Of a DNA stretch of 64,000 bases, positions 37,025-46,537 are shown piece by piece. Below the pieces are notes generated by a model, which saw only the letters and a program-made list of their open reading frames with translations, was not told the DNA's origin and ran no database searches. The stretch is taken from contig CAZRVN010000005.1 of the NCBI GenBank assembly GCA_964603595.1, positions 123,357-187,356 on the forward strand. The letters run 5' to 3'. The position numbers were made by a program, and so were the translations under genes. The stretch comes from JAQVEM01 sp964603595. Lineage in GTDB: Bacteria; Actinomycetota; Humimicrobiia; Humimicrobiales; Humimicrobiaceae. Numbering within the stretch: the first letter of the stretch is position 1; the number at the start of each line of letters is the position of its first letter.

Positions 37025-38503
37025 TTTATATATTTTCGAATAAATGTTATATCCTTCATTCCATTTGTCTTTATCTCTAGGCTCGTATTTAGATATCATA
37101 AAAGAATTTAAAGATATTCCTCTTCCCTCATTAAGAGTCTCTATCTCTCCAGATGTTTTAAGTTGCATAATTAAATTTCCAACTGATGTTGCCTCAGCTG
37201 GACCTGCTAAAACTGTGGTTCCTGTTGCATCAGCAATCCACTGACATAGAAGCTTATTTCTAATACCTCCGCCTACAAGATAAAAAAGTTCTATTTTCTT
37301 ACCTGTTATATTTTCTAATTTGTAAAGATCATGCTTAAGCTTCATTACAAGACTCTCATAAATACACCTTGAAATCTCGCCAATTTTTTTTGGAACAAAT
37401 TGATTTTTCTCCCTACAATAATTATCTATTATTTCAGGCATATTTAGTTGACGTTTTGAAAATATCGGATCATCTACATCAATAAATGATCTAAAAGGTC
37501 TGACTTTAGTTGATAATTTTACCATTTCGTCCCAAGAAATATTGTCATTATCTTTAACCCATTTTTCCCTACACTGTTGAATTATCCAGAGGCCAGTTAT
37601 GTTTTTAATAAATAAATTTAAACCTTCCACTCCACCTTCATTTGAAAAACCTGCACTTAGAGCTTGCTCATTTATTATAGGATCCATTGTTTCCTGACCA
37701 ATTATGCACCATGTTCCTATACTTATAAATGCCCAATTCTTATTTGTATTTATTACTGGAATTCCTGCCACTGCTGAAGCTGTATCATGTGTTGCAGGAG
37801 CTACAACAGGTATGGCATTTATTTCCAGTTCACCGCATAACTTATCTGAAATTTTACCGATTCTTTCTCCTGGCTTAATAATCTCGGGAAATATATCCCT
37901 AGGAAGATCTAACCTATCAAATATTATATTTTCCCACTTATGTTCTTTCTGGTTATACATAACACTATTTGTAATTCTGGTATACTCATTACAAACCTTA
38001 CCTGTTAAAAAATAATTGAACAGATCAGGTATGGTGAGAAATTTATCTCTACTTACAAATTCAGGAGCGTTCTGCAATTTTAAAGAGTATAAATTAAATA
38101 AATCATATGCAGGTCTTACAGAAGCACCAGTTAGATTAAATAATTCTTCTATTGAAATAATTCTAAATAACTTATTAGCATCACTGATTCTTCTCTCATC
38201 CCGATAATGGACAGGATTTGAAATAAGTTTTCCATTACTATCAATAAGCCCGAAGTCAGCTCCCCATGTACTGAGTGCCATGGATACTATATTCCTGTAT
38301 TTCTTTAGGGAAGACCGAATCCCTTTTAATAGTTCTAAATAAAGTTTGAGTATATCCCAGTAAAGTGTACCAGTAATATAAACAGGCTTATTGTCAAATC
38401 TGTGAGTTACCTCCATTTTAAACTTATTACCATCATACCTACCCATGACTGAACGCCCATTACTTGCCCCAAAGTCAAAAATTAGATAGTTCTTAGAGTT
38501 CAT
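37019..38503 (-). CDS. rhaB: L-rhamnulokinase
   Basis: A 494-residue FGGY-family sugar kinase. It starts with the phosphate-1 motif 'LIFDFGASNGRSVMGRYDG', has 'MALSTWGADFGLIDSNG' and 'NPVHYRDERR' in the rhamnulokinase pattern, and the C-terminal 'LVGGGIRNKLLCQWIADATG' adenosine motif. It phosphorylates L-rhamnulose at C1. It follows rhaA by 36 bases in one operon. Its last codons lie inside the inverted repeat 36878-37024, which supplies the TAG stop, so an insertion may have reshaped the C-terminus slightly. Confidence 0.93.
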   Translation of the reverse strand: MNSKNYLIFDFGASNGRSVMGRYDGNKFKMEVTHRFDNKPVYITGTLYWDILKLYLELLKGIRSSLKKYRNIVSMALSTWGADFGLIDSNGKLISNPVHYRDERRISDANKLFRIISIEELFNLTGASVRPAYDLFNLYSLKLQNAPEFVSRDKFLTIPDLFNYFLTGKVCNEYTRITNSVMYNQKEHKWENIIFDRLDLPRDIFPEIIKPGERIGKISDKLCGELEINAIPVVAPATHDTASAVAGIPVINTNKNWAFISIGTWCIIGQETMDPIINEQALSAGFSNEGGVEGLNLFIKNITGLWIIQQCREKWVKDNDNISWDEMVKLSTKVRPFRSFIDVDDPIFSKRQLNMPEIIDNYCREKNQFVPKKIGEISRCIYESLVMKLKHDLYKLENITGKKIELFYLVGGGIRNKLLCQWIADATGTTVLAGPAEATSVGNLIMQLKTSGEIETLNEGRGISLNSFMISKYEPRDKDKWNEGYNIYSKIYKP

Positions 38504-38538
38504 AGTAACATCCTAAAATATAAGTCTGATATAATAGA

Positions 38539-39795
38539 TTACCTTTTTATCATTACGTCTTTTTCATATTTTATAATCTCATCTATACATTTTATATCTG
38601 TTGGAATTCCTCTAGATTCACAGTAGAAATCCCATACAGCCCCGAATGGCATTACTTTCAAAGCTTCCATAAAAGCGAGCCTTCCAAATAAATTATTCCT
38701 ATCTTCATAATCCTTTAAAATGTGAGTTGGTTCTAGCATTGCAATAAGAAGCGCTTTAATTGATGCTCTTGTTCCAACCACCCACCCACCTACTCTGTTA
38801 ATGGAACCATCGAAATAATCTGTAGCTATATATATTTTATCCAGTGCATTTGCTCTTATAATTTCAGACATTATAGATATAAGCTCTTCAGTAAGAATTG
38901 GTACATGATCACTGTCCCATCTGACACCTCTGCTTAAATGAAGAAGTACCCCTTTTACAAAATATAAAACTGCCGATAATTTATCTGAAACAATCTCGGT
39001 CGGATGATAATGCCCTGTGTCAAAAGTAATAAGCTTATCTTTTTTTATAGCATAGCTTAAATAAAATTCATGTGAACCAACTGTATAAGCTTCAAGTCCA
39101 ATTCCATACAATTTACTTTCTAAAGAATCAAGCATATTTTCCTCAGGATATGAAATATCAAATATTTCATTTAATGATTCCAATAAAATTTCCCTATGCG
39201 CCAGTCTGCTTACCAGAAGGTCTTTTGAGCCATCCGGAATCCATATATTACAAATACATCTACTTTTTAACTCCTTTCCAATATAATTTGATACCTCCCT
39301 GCATCTTTTTACATGTTCCACCCAGAATTTCCTTATTTTTTCATCACTGCTTGACAGAGTAAATCCGCTATTAGCCATTGGATGTGAAAACAGAGTAGGA
39401 TTAAAGTCTAAACCTACACCCTGTTTTTTTGCCCATGTTATCCAGCTTTTAAAATGCTCAGGTGAAATTTCATCCCTACTAACTGCTTTCCCTTTAAAGT
39501 CTCCATATATTGCATGGATATTTAATCTTTTTTTACCTGGTATTAATGAAAAAGCCTTTTCAATATCAGACCTAAGTTCATAAATATTTTTTGCTTTCCC
39601 TCGATAATTTCCTGTTGCTAGAATACCTCCATCTGAAAGTTTATTATTTTTAGTCTCAAAACCTCTTACATCATCACCCTGCCAGCAATTAATTGAGATA
39701 GGTATATCTTTTAATTTTTCTAACACAGCGTCAGTATCTATTCCATATTTTGCATATTGTTCCTTTGCCAGTCTGTATTTTTCTTTTGTTTTCAT
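38539..39795 (-). CDS. rhaA: L-rhamnose isomerase
   Basis: A 418-residue TIM-barrel isomerase of the E. coli RhaA family: 'SINCWQGDDVRGFE' near residue 34, 'LDFNPTLFSHPMA', and metal/substrate residues in 'DTGHYHPTEIVSDKLSAVL' and 'RWDSDHVPIL'. It converts L-rhamnose to L-rhamnulose. It is the first gene of the operon, with AAGGAAG upstream. A pair of AAAACGTTTT palindromes lies about 200 bases upstream (39991-40014), the likely site of control. Confidence 0.95.
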   Translation of the reverse strand: MKTKEKYRLAKEQYAKYGIDTDAVLEKLKDIPISINCWQGDDVRGFETKNNKLSDGGILATGNYRGKAKNIYELRSDIEKAFSLIPGKKRLNIHAIYGDFKGKAVSRDEISPEHFKSWITWAKKQGVGLDFNPTLFSHPMANSGFTLSSSDEKIRKFWVEHVKRCREVSNYIGKELKSRCICNIWIPDGSKDLLVSRLAHREILLESLNEIFDISYPEENMLDSLESKLYGIGLEAYTVGSHEFYLSYAIKKDKLITFDTGHYHPTEIVSDKLSAVLYFVKGVLLHLSRGVRWDSDHVPILTEELISIMSEIIRANALDKIYIATDYFDGSINRVGGWVVGTRASIKALLIAMLEPTHILKDYEDRNNLFGRLAFMEALKVMPFGAVWDFYCESRGIPTDIKCIDEIIKYEKDVMIKR

Positions 39796-40475
39796 AATAA
39801 CTCTTCCTTAATTAATGATTCTCTAACTACTATTTAATATTCTCTTTGGGTTTTAAAATTTATTTCACTTAATTTTTAATTATACTTACTTTACCAAATT
39901 GTTAAATTACAAAATTTTTAAACTACTTTTTTTAATTTTAAAAATTTTCTACATAAATTATAACTATCACGGGTTATATATTATATATATAAAACGTTTT
40001 TACAAAAACGTTTTATAATTTTATAATATATCAATTTATTTGTCAATTATCGTAAATTACTTTTATTGTTTGAAAATTAAGAATAGATTAAATATTTTAA
40101 TTAAAAATTATAGTTATCCCGATATGTTAACCGTGTTGTTAATTAAAAAAAGTTATGATGGAATAATTCATTGGACAAACAATATAAAAGGGGAAAGATT
40201 AAACAATATTATTAATATATTATCCCTTTTTAAAAACTGGAATAATTATAATATAAGACAGGTAAATGTAAAAAGGCTAGAAGATTAATATTTAATTAAT
40301 AACCTAATAAGGAGAGTATTATAAAACTGGGTATTGCTTAGTTAGTTTATTGTAATAAATACTCATTTTTAAAAATTAATAATCAATTTTTATTAATGGT
40401 AATTTTTTAAAAAATATTTTTTCTTAAATTTCGTAAAGTTTTAATTAATTAAAACTTCATCAGGAAAAAATACTT
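39796..40475. other. Control region upstream of rhaA and AT-rich spacer to GH3 gene
   Basis: About 680 bases, rich in A and T. It contains the twin operator at 39991-40014 and presumably the rha promoter, facing left. The right half (40040-40288) has a plus-strand open frame of 82 codons starting at TTG. Its composition (Asn, Ile, Lys) and lack of a ribosome site give no sign that it is real. Confidence 0.5.
39991..40014. promoter_or_regulatory. Twin LacI-type operator upstream of rhaA
   Basis: Two perfect AAAACGTTTT palindromes lie at 39991-40000 and 40005-40014, with centres 14 bp apart. The same pair with the same spacing is found upstream of the sugar-binding protein gene (48276-48299). 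LacI-family regulators usually bind palindromes with a central CG, so the LacI gene at 48468 is the natural candidate. Confidence 0.75.
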
Positions 40476-42731
40476 CTACTTATCATTTAATTGCTGGATG
40501 ATTTTATTTATCTTCTCCTTATCAAGATTATCATTAAAAACTGGTAAAACACGTAGTGGTGTATTCTTAATTATAGTTTCTAGAAATTCAGGATTTTCCT
40601 TAAAAGAATTAGATAAATCACTGCTTTTCCTCATACTATCTAATATTTGTTGAGCTATTACTAAACCAACTTTATCATCCATTACATCTCCTATAGTAGA
40701 GTTCATGCTATATTTCTTTTTAATAACAGTGTTAGATTTGACATTTATTGTTTCCTTTAGAGCTATATCTCTTGATGAGCTTCCCACAAGTATCTCAAAA
40801 TCTCCGCTTTCTACATGCCAGTCCTTTATATCCACGTTATAGTAAGCAAAAGCTCTTTTATCAAGCGTAAAGGTAATATCCTTCTCTTCCCCTACGTCGA
40901 ATTCTACCTTGGCAAAACCCTTAAGCTCCTTCTCCGGTCTAATTACACTACTCTCAATATCCCTTACATATAGCTGGATTATCTCTTTGCCTTTTATTTT
41001 ACCTGTATTCTTTACACTAACTTTAATATTTACTTTTTCATTGTCAGATATACTCTTTTTATCAACTAAAATACCTGTATAGCTAAAATTCGTATAGCTC
41101 AATCCATAGCCAAAAGGAAACAATGGTTCAATATCTTTTATATCATAATACCTGTAGCCAATAAAAATCCCTTCCCTGTATTCTACTCTATTTCTCTCTC
41201 CCGGAAAGTTTATGTATGAAGGGTTATGGCTTAGCTTATCGGGAAAGGTCTCGGCTAATTTCCCACAGGGATTTACAATGCCAAATAGTATATCAGCAAC
41301 AGCACCTCCTCCTGCCTGCCCACCCAGGTAGCTTTCAAGCACTGCTTTTACTTTATTAAGCCACGGCATCTCTACTGGAGATCCGTTACTTAATACTACT
41401 ACCGTATTATTATTAACCTCAACTACAGCTTCTATAAGTGCGGTATGACTGCTGGGTATCTTTAGATGTTTTCTGTCATAACCTTCTGACTCATACTTTT
41501 CAGGCAGCCCTGCAAATATAACCGCTACATCTGCCTTTTTTGCTATTTTTATAGCTTCACTAACTAAATCTTCATTTACCTCATCACTGTCTATTTTATA
41601 TCCTTCTGCATATAAAATCTCTGTGCTTTCTCCTGCTATCTTTTTAATCTCATCATATGCGTTTTCTACTCTATACGAGTTTATGTGAGAGCTGCCTCCC
41701 CCCTGATATCTTGGATTTTTGGCAAATGCTCCTATTATTGCTATTGCATTTTCTTTTTTTATCGGCAGAATGTTATTTTCATTTTTTAGTAAAACCATAC
41801 ACTCGCGGGCAACTCCTCTTGCAAGTTTATGATGAGCTTCTCTGTCATATATGAAATCTTTCCTTTGGCTATCTACCACTTTGAATATTACCGTTAAAAG
41901 CTTTTCCACTGCACTATCAAGAACTGCTTCATCCAGTTTGCCAGTTTTTATAGCTTTAATTATTTCTTCTGTTCCAATTCCATGACTTGACGGCATTTCC
42001 AGTTCCAGACCTGCTTTAAGTCCTTCAACTCTTTCATTTACAGCTCCCCAGTCTGATACTACAAATCCTTTAAAGCCCCATTCCCCCCTTAAGATATCAA
42101 CCAAAAGGTATTTATTTTCAGAGCAGTAGGTTCCATTAACCTTATTGTATGCACACATAACCGTCCAGGGTTGAGACTCTTTTACAGCAGCTTCAAAACT
42201 GGCAAGGTAAATCTCCCTTAGAGCACGCTCGTCTATTCCTGCATCTAGAGTAAGTCTTCTTTCTTCCTGATTATTTACAGCAAAATGCTTAATTGATGCT
42301 CCAACTCCCTGACTCTGTAATCCTTTTATATAGTTTTTTGCAAGTTCTGATGAAAGATAAGGATCTTCTGAATAATACTCAAAATTTCTGCCACACAGCG
42401 GAGAGCGTTTTATATTTGCCGAAGGGCCAAGAAGGATAGAAACTTTTTCAGTCTGACACTCCTCACCAAGAGCTATACCTACTTTCTCAAGTAATTTTCT
42501 ATCCCAGGAAGAAGCCAGAGCGGAACCAGTGGGGAAACATATAGCCTGTATACCGCCAAATATTTTCTCTTCCTGTTGTTTCCTTACCCCATGAGGTCCA
42601 TCTGTCATAGTAATTGATGGTATATTCAATCTATCAATTATTTTTGTGTTCCAGAAACCCTGTCCTGAACACATGCTTGCTTTTTCTTCCAGTGTCATTT
42701 TTGAAATTATTTTTCTAATATTTCTTCTCAT
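40476..42731 (-). CDS. Beta-glucosidase-like glycoside hydrolase family 3
   Basis: A 751-residue GH3 enzyme without signal peptide, so cytoplasmic. The N-terminal barrel runs to about residue 290, with the nucleophile Asp in 'KGFVVSDWGAVNE' (about 224) and the substrate region 'TMTDGPHGVRKQ' near residue 41. The second (alpha/beta)6 domain spans about 310-520, and a fibronectin III-like domain ('LPFGYGLSYTNFSYTG' at its border) lies near 545-650. A further helical tail of about 100 residues ends the protein. It removes terminal beta-glycosides (glucose or xylose). It sits between the rha operon and the GH78 gene on the same strand. Confidence 0.92.
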   Translation of the reverse strand: MRRNIRKIISKMTLEEKASMCSGQGFWNTKIIDRLNIPSITMTDGPHGVRKQQEEKIFGGIQAICFPTGSALASSWDRKLLEKVGIALGEECQTEKVSILLGPSANIKRSPLCGRNFEYYSEDPYLSSELAKNYIKGLQSQGVGASIKHFAVNNQEERRLTLDAGIDERALREIYLASFEAAVKESQPWTVMCAYNKVNGTYCSENKYLLVDILRGEWGFKGFVVSDWGAVNERVEGLKAGLELEMPSSHGIGTEEIIKAIKTGKLDEAVLDSAVEKLLTVIFKVVDSQRKDFIYDREAHHKLARGVARECMVLLKNENNILPIKKENAIAIIGAFAKNPRYQGGGSSHINSYRVENAYDEIKKIAGESTEILYAEGYKIDSDEVNEDLVSEAIKIAKKADVAVIFAGLPEKYESEGYDRKHLKIPSSHTALIEAVVEVNNNTVVVLSNGSPVEMPWLNKVKAVLESYLGGQAGGGAVADILFGIVNPCGKLAETFPDKLSHNPSYINFPGERNRVEYREGIFIGYRYYDIKDIEPLFPFGYGLSYTNFSYTGILVDKKSISDNEKVNIKVSVKNTGKIKGKEIIQLYVRDIESSVIRPEKELKGFAKVEFDVGEEKDITFTLDKRAFAYYNVDIKDWHVESGDFEILVGSSSRDIALKETINVKSNTVIKKKYSMNSTIGDVMDDKVGLVIAQQILDSMRKSSDLSNSFKENPEFLETIIKNTPLRVLPVFNDNLDKEKINKIIQQLNDK

Positions 42732-43008
42732 TTTATCCCCTGATTTAAAAATTCAATTAATATTTTTTATCTAAAAGCATTAATAGAAGTTAGTTTGAAG
42801 ATACAAAAATACCTTCTATTCAACAATATGTTTTTTAGCCATTTTACCATTAAATTAAACTGATGTTTTTATCTAATATAACCAGAACACGCACTATCCT
42901 GTAAAATAATAACTATTAGACGCTTTTTTTAAATATTAATAAATAATATAAAGTAGATAAAACTCCAGAACGTCGCAACATTTTTATTGCACTAAAGATT
43001 ATACAAAG

Positions 43009-44580
43009 TCATTTAGAAACAAAATATTTCCTGATGAAGTAAGTCGGGGTACAACTCCATGCATGGCAGTAGCTATTTATAAGATTACTGCCATAAGGTG
43101 ATAGAAATTTATCTTCAGGATTGTAAAGTTCCCAAAAGCAATTTGCTCCATCCTTTATCATCCCGCCCCAATATACTCTTATCTGCTCCAGCGCTTTATC
43201 CTTTTTACCACATAAAAGAAGTGCTTCAATAAGATGATGATGCATATAAGGTGTTACCATTTTAATTTCTGGAGGATTCACAAAAAGCCGATCGAGCAAA
43301 CTAGCATTTTCCTTCTTATCTAAAACTTCTGCAAGCACCATCCATATTTGCGATGCCCATGAGATTTGCCTCTCTGCACCACTTATAAAAAAGCTCTTTT
43401 CTGCATTCCAAAGATAAGTTAGTGCAGCTTTTGACGTTTCTTTAATCTTATTCTCAATAAAACTCATAGCTTTTTCAAGCTGTAGAACCTGTGCTAGATA
43501 AAGAGCCCTTTTAAGGCAGTAGATCAAGACCGCTTGAGCAGATGCCTGTTTATTTAAATCTTGATTCCAGTCAATAAAACACCACCATGAGGAATCATCC
43601 TTAACAATTCCTCTTTCATCTAACCTTTGCAGGGCAATTTTAATCTGGTCCATTGCCATAGGCCAGAGATCGGTCAATGTCTTCATATCCTTTTTTTCCA
43701 TATAATAGTCATATAATGTTGAAACAAATAGAAGAGAATAATCATAAAGGTAGGTATCGTCAATCAGAGGCTGGGGCTCCTCATACACACAGGCACCCAC
43801 CTGCCCGCCTTCCATAGGTAGCCCGCCAAAAAGATAAAGACAACGTTTTACCAGATCATAGTTCTTGAACGTGTAGTAATTTGCAAGTGCCTGGAGCCTC
43901 AAGTCGCCTATCCATAATCGTCTATCCCTCTTGGGGCCGTCTTCAAATACCGACTGCATGCAATCCTGAAGTGTTTTAATACTGATTCTGTCCATAGTTT
44001 TAAGATCCTCTGGCACACTACCCGGCAAAGACTCTACTTTCGATACATCTCCCGATGTAGTTGTACTGCAGTGAATATCTGAAAAGATCACCTTGTATCT
44101 TTCCGATGTATCTACTACGACAATTTTAAGATAACGGAAAGCGTAGCGCCTTGGTAACTGTATTTCAGTTGGAAGGACATCAATATTAATTATTTCGTCC
44201 TGCAACCACGAGCGGCTTATCCAGCCATTGTAATCATCAAAGGATTCCGCAATCTCGCAGGGCATTTCTCCAAAAATGAGTTTGAGCCGTAAGGGAGCGT
44301 CCGGAAGACTTCCTGTAGGTTTTATTGATAGATTAAGATAACCTACCTGGTGATCTCCAAAATCAACTATAAGGCTTTCATTCTTGCCAAATGATTTCTC
44401 CTGCAGGCCCTCTATACTTCCTATGGTTTGAGTTTTACACCCCTGAAATGCATTGGGATCTTTTATTACTTCTATTACTTCCTTAGGATAAACTTCTGCT
44501 TTATGTAACTTCGGTTTTATACTTTCTGCAATATCAACAAGTTCTTGTCTTCTTCTTACGCTTCTACCATCATTAAACAT
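43009..44580 (-). CDS. Alpha-L-rhamnosidase-like glycoside hydrolase (GH78 type)
   Basis: A 523-residue intracellular hydrolase. A beta-sandwich lies at about 60-190 ('LIVDFGDHQVGYLNLSI'), then an (alpha/alpha)6 barrel with the GH78 acid motif 'EDGPKRDRRLWIGDLR' (about 235) and the C-terminal signature 'CFWELYN', then 'SYCHAWSCTPTYF'. It lacks the extra domains of large GH78 enzymes. ATG at 44580 is preferred: it follows AAGGG and lies five bases after the permease stop, so translation looks coupled. It likely frees L-rhamnose from imported glycosides for rhaAB. A neighbouring exo-hydrolase family remains possible. Confidence 0.8.
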   Translation of the reverse strand: MFNDGRSVRRRQELVDIAESIKPKLHKAEVYPKEVIEVIKDPNAFQGCKTQTIGSIEGLQEKSFGKNESLIVDFGDHQVGYLNLSIKPTGSLPDAPLRLKLIFGEMPCEIAESFDDYNGWISRSWLQDEIINIDVLPTEIQLPRRYAFRYLKIVVVDTSERYKVIFSDIHCSTTTSGDVSKVESLPGSVPEDLKTMDRISIKTLQDCMQSVFEDGPKRDRRLWIGDLRLQALANYYTFKNYDLVKRCLYLFGGLPMEGGQVGACVYEEPQPLIDDTYLYDYSLLFVSTLYDYYMEKKDMKTLTDLWPMAMDQIKIALQRLDERGIVKDDSSWWCFIDWNQDLNKQASAQAVLIYCLKRALYLAQVLQLEKAMSFIENKIKETSKAALTYLWNAEKSFFISGAERQISWASQIWMVLAEVLDKKENASLLDRLFVNPPEIKMVTPYMHHHLIEALLLCGKKDKALEQIRVYWGGMIKDGANCFWELYNPEDKFLSPYGSNLINSYCHAWSCTPTYFIRKYFVSK

Positions 44581-44584
44581 AATA

Positions 44585-45412
44585 TCAACCCTTAACTGCA
44601 CCTGCTGTCAATCCTTTTATCATAACTTTATTTAAAAATAGATAAAGTAACAAGGTCGGTAGTGTCGACATTACAATAGATGCAAAAGTTGGCCCCCACT
44701 GTCTTTGTCCAAATTGTCCAGAAAAATACATTAAACCTGTTTGTACAGTTTTAAGATCCATCTTACTAATAAATGTCATTGAAAAAACCAGATCATTCCA
44801 GGTAAATAAAAATTGTATTGTCAGTACAGTGGCTATAGCATTTTTCATAAGTGGCAGCATTATTCTGGTAAACACAGCAAAAATATTACATCCATCAATT
44901 ACTGCTGCTTCAATCATTTGATTCGGGACACTTTTAAAGAACCCTACAAACAAATATATGGAGATTGGTAAACCAAAGGCTGAGTAAACAATTATAAGGC
45001 CCAATAATGAATTTAATAATCCAACATTTTTATACATAATAAATAATGGAATTAACATGACCTGCACAGGAATCGTAATACCCAATAAAAAAAATGTTAA
45101 TGTAATTCTGCTAAGCTTCCATTTCATTTTTGTAATGGCAAAGGACACTGGTGCGCTAAAAGTAATAATGAGTAATAAAGCAACCAAAGTAGCTATAGCA
45201 CTATTTCTAAAGTAAATACCCATTTTGCCTGCTGTCCAGGCTACAGCATAGTTACTAAAGGTCAGCTTTTCAGGAAGCGCATATACCGCTCTGAGAGAAA
45301 ACTCCGAAGGTGACTTTACAGATGACAATAACAACCAGATGATTGGGTACATTTGAACACATAAAAATAAAATTATAAAAAACTTGCTAAAGTAATTACC
45401 AACTTTCTTCAT
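44585..45412 (-). CDS. Sugar ABC transporter permease, MalG type
   Basis: A 275-residue membrane protein with six transmembrane helices and the inner-loop signature 'EAAVIDGCNIFAVFTRIMLP' (EAA loop, about residue 185) that docks to the ATPase. It begins with a basic segment and a helix 'IILFLCVQMYPIIWLL' and ends in the 'GLTAGAVKG' tail typical of MalG-like permeases. It pairs with the MalF-type gene upstream (45452-46339) and the binding protein. No ATPase gene lies in the cluster; a shared MsmX/UgpC-type ATPase elsewhere is likely. Confidence 0.93.
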   Translation of the reverse strand: MKKVGNYFSKFFIILFLCVQMYPIIWLLLSSVKSPSEFSLRAVYALPEKLTFSNYAVAWTAGKMGIYFRNSAIATLVALLLIITFSAPVSFAITKMKWKLSRITLTFFLLGITIPVQVMLIPLFIMYKNVGLLNSLLGLIIVYSAFGLPISIYLFVGFFKSVPNQMIEAAVIDGCNIFAVFTRIMLPLMKNAIATVLTIQFLFTWNDLVFSMTFISKMDLKTVQTGLMYFSGQFGQRQWGPTFASIVMSTLPTLLLYLFLNKVMIKGLTAGAVKG

Positions 45413-45451
45413 TTTGTTATTTTTCCCCTTTAATTTATATTACCTTCCAAA

Positions 45452-46339
45452 TTATGCTTTATCATCTTTTAAAAATAATTTATTAATAAGCAAAGCAAAC
45501 ACCATGCACTCGACTAATATAAATACTGCAACAGTGCTGCCATATCCATACTGACCGTATTTAAATGCCAAATTATACATATATATTGTAAGCGTAGTAG
45601 TAGATGTTCCCGGTCCTCCTGCCGTCATCGCTACAATTGATTCAAATACCTTCAAAGTTCCGGTTACACTTAGTACCAATGCAACACCTGTAATAGGTTT
45701 AATCAATGGCAGTAAAATATGTCTTACAAGAGCAAATCCACTTGCTCCATCCAAACGCGCAGCCTCTATAATTTCTTCCTTAACATTAATTAGAGCAACG
45801 TAAAAAATAATTGCATAGAATCCCATAGCTCTCCATATGTCAGCTATACATATTGCCCATAATGCAGTTTGCGGCTGACCAAGCCAGGGCTGTATTAAGA
45901 AGTCCAACCTAAGAACCCGTAAGATACTATTTATAAGCCCATATTGGGGAGCTATTTCATATATCTTTACAAACAGCTGCGCTACGGCTACTGTCGGTAA
46001 AACCACAGGAAAGAAAATGATGGTTCTCGCTAAGACATTATATCTTTTAATGCCAAACAACAGTAAAAAAGATACTAACAATCCAAGTATGATTTGACCG
46101 GTAACTACTACCCCAACATATTTTAAATTTGTTAATAAACTTTGCCAAAAAAGTCTATCAGTAAAGAGCTTTGTGAAATTTGTAATACCTGTATAATTAA
46201 AATTTATTCCCGGTACACCATCAAAAAATGTATACACCCCAGACCATATAATTGGAACAAACACTATAAACATATAGACAATAATTGCAGGAAGAATAAA
46301 TAAAGCTATTGCCTTTTTATCCCTGAGCATCCTTTCCAT
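45452..46339 (-). CDS. Sugar ABC transporter permease, MalF type
   Basis: A 295-residue permease with six helices, starting 'KKAIALFILPAIIVYMFIVF' and carrying the EAA loop 'EAARLDGASGFALVRHILLP' (about residue 200). A TTG start at 46366 would add nine residues, but ATG at 46339 has AGAGAGGGAAAGC upstream and is preferred. It is separated from the binding protein by a strong hairpin (46457-46498), a usual way to lower permease expression relative to the binding protein. Confidence 0.93.
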   Translation of the reverse strand: MERMLRDKKAIALFILPAIIVYMFIVFVPIIWSGVYTFFDGVPGINFNYTGITNFTKLFTDRLFWQSLLTNLKYVGVVVTGQIILGLLVSFLLLFGIKRYNVLARTIIFFPVVLPTVAVAQLFVKIYEIAPQYGLINSILRVLRLDFLIQPWLGQPQTALWAICIADIWRAMGFYAIIFYVALINVKEEIIEAARLDGASGFALVRHILLPLIKPITGVALVLSVTGTLKVFESIVAMTAGGPGTSTTTLTIYMYNLAFKYGQYGYGSTVAVFILVECMVFALLINKLFLKDDKA

Positions 46340-46456
46340 GCTTTCCCTCTCTATGGTTATTCTCAATAAAAGAACACAAGTAGTTCATTATTATATTATC
46401 ATTATTATAATACAAATAAATATTAATAATCTAACAAATGATTTCTGATAAATTTT

Positions 46457-46498
46457 GGGTTCCACCATTTTACTTTCTTCGTAAGAATGGTGGAACCC
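46457..46498. terminator. Intra-operon hairpin after the sugar-binding protein gene
   Basis: Perfect 13-bp arms GGGTTCCACCATT (46457-46469) and AATGGTGGAACCC (46486-46498) with a 16-base loop. It lies 40 bases past the binding-protein stop and 118 before the first permease. Only AAAATTT follows on the minus strand, so it probably stops part of the transcripts or shields the upstream mRNA from decay rather than ending transcription fully. Confidence 0.75.
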
Positions 46499-46537
46499 TT
46501 GATGTTTGTCAAGAATTTGTACAATTAACTACTACTG

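Noticed and set aside
40040..40288. 82-codon plus-strand frame between rhaA and the GH3 gene
   Set aside because: It starts at TTG without a ribosome site, has the Asn/Ile/Lys make-up of AT-rich non-coding DNA and resembles no family.
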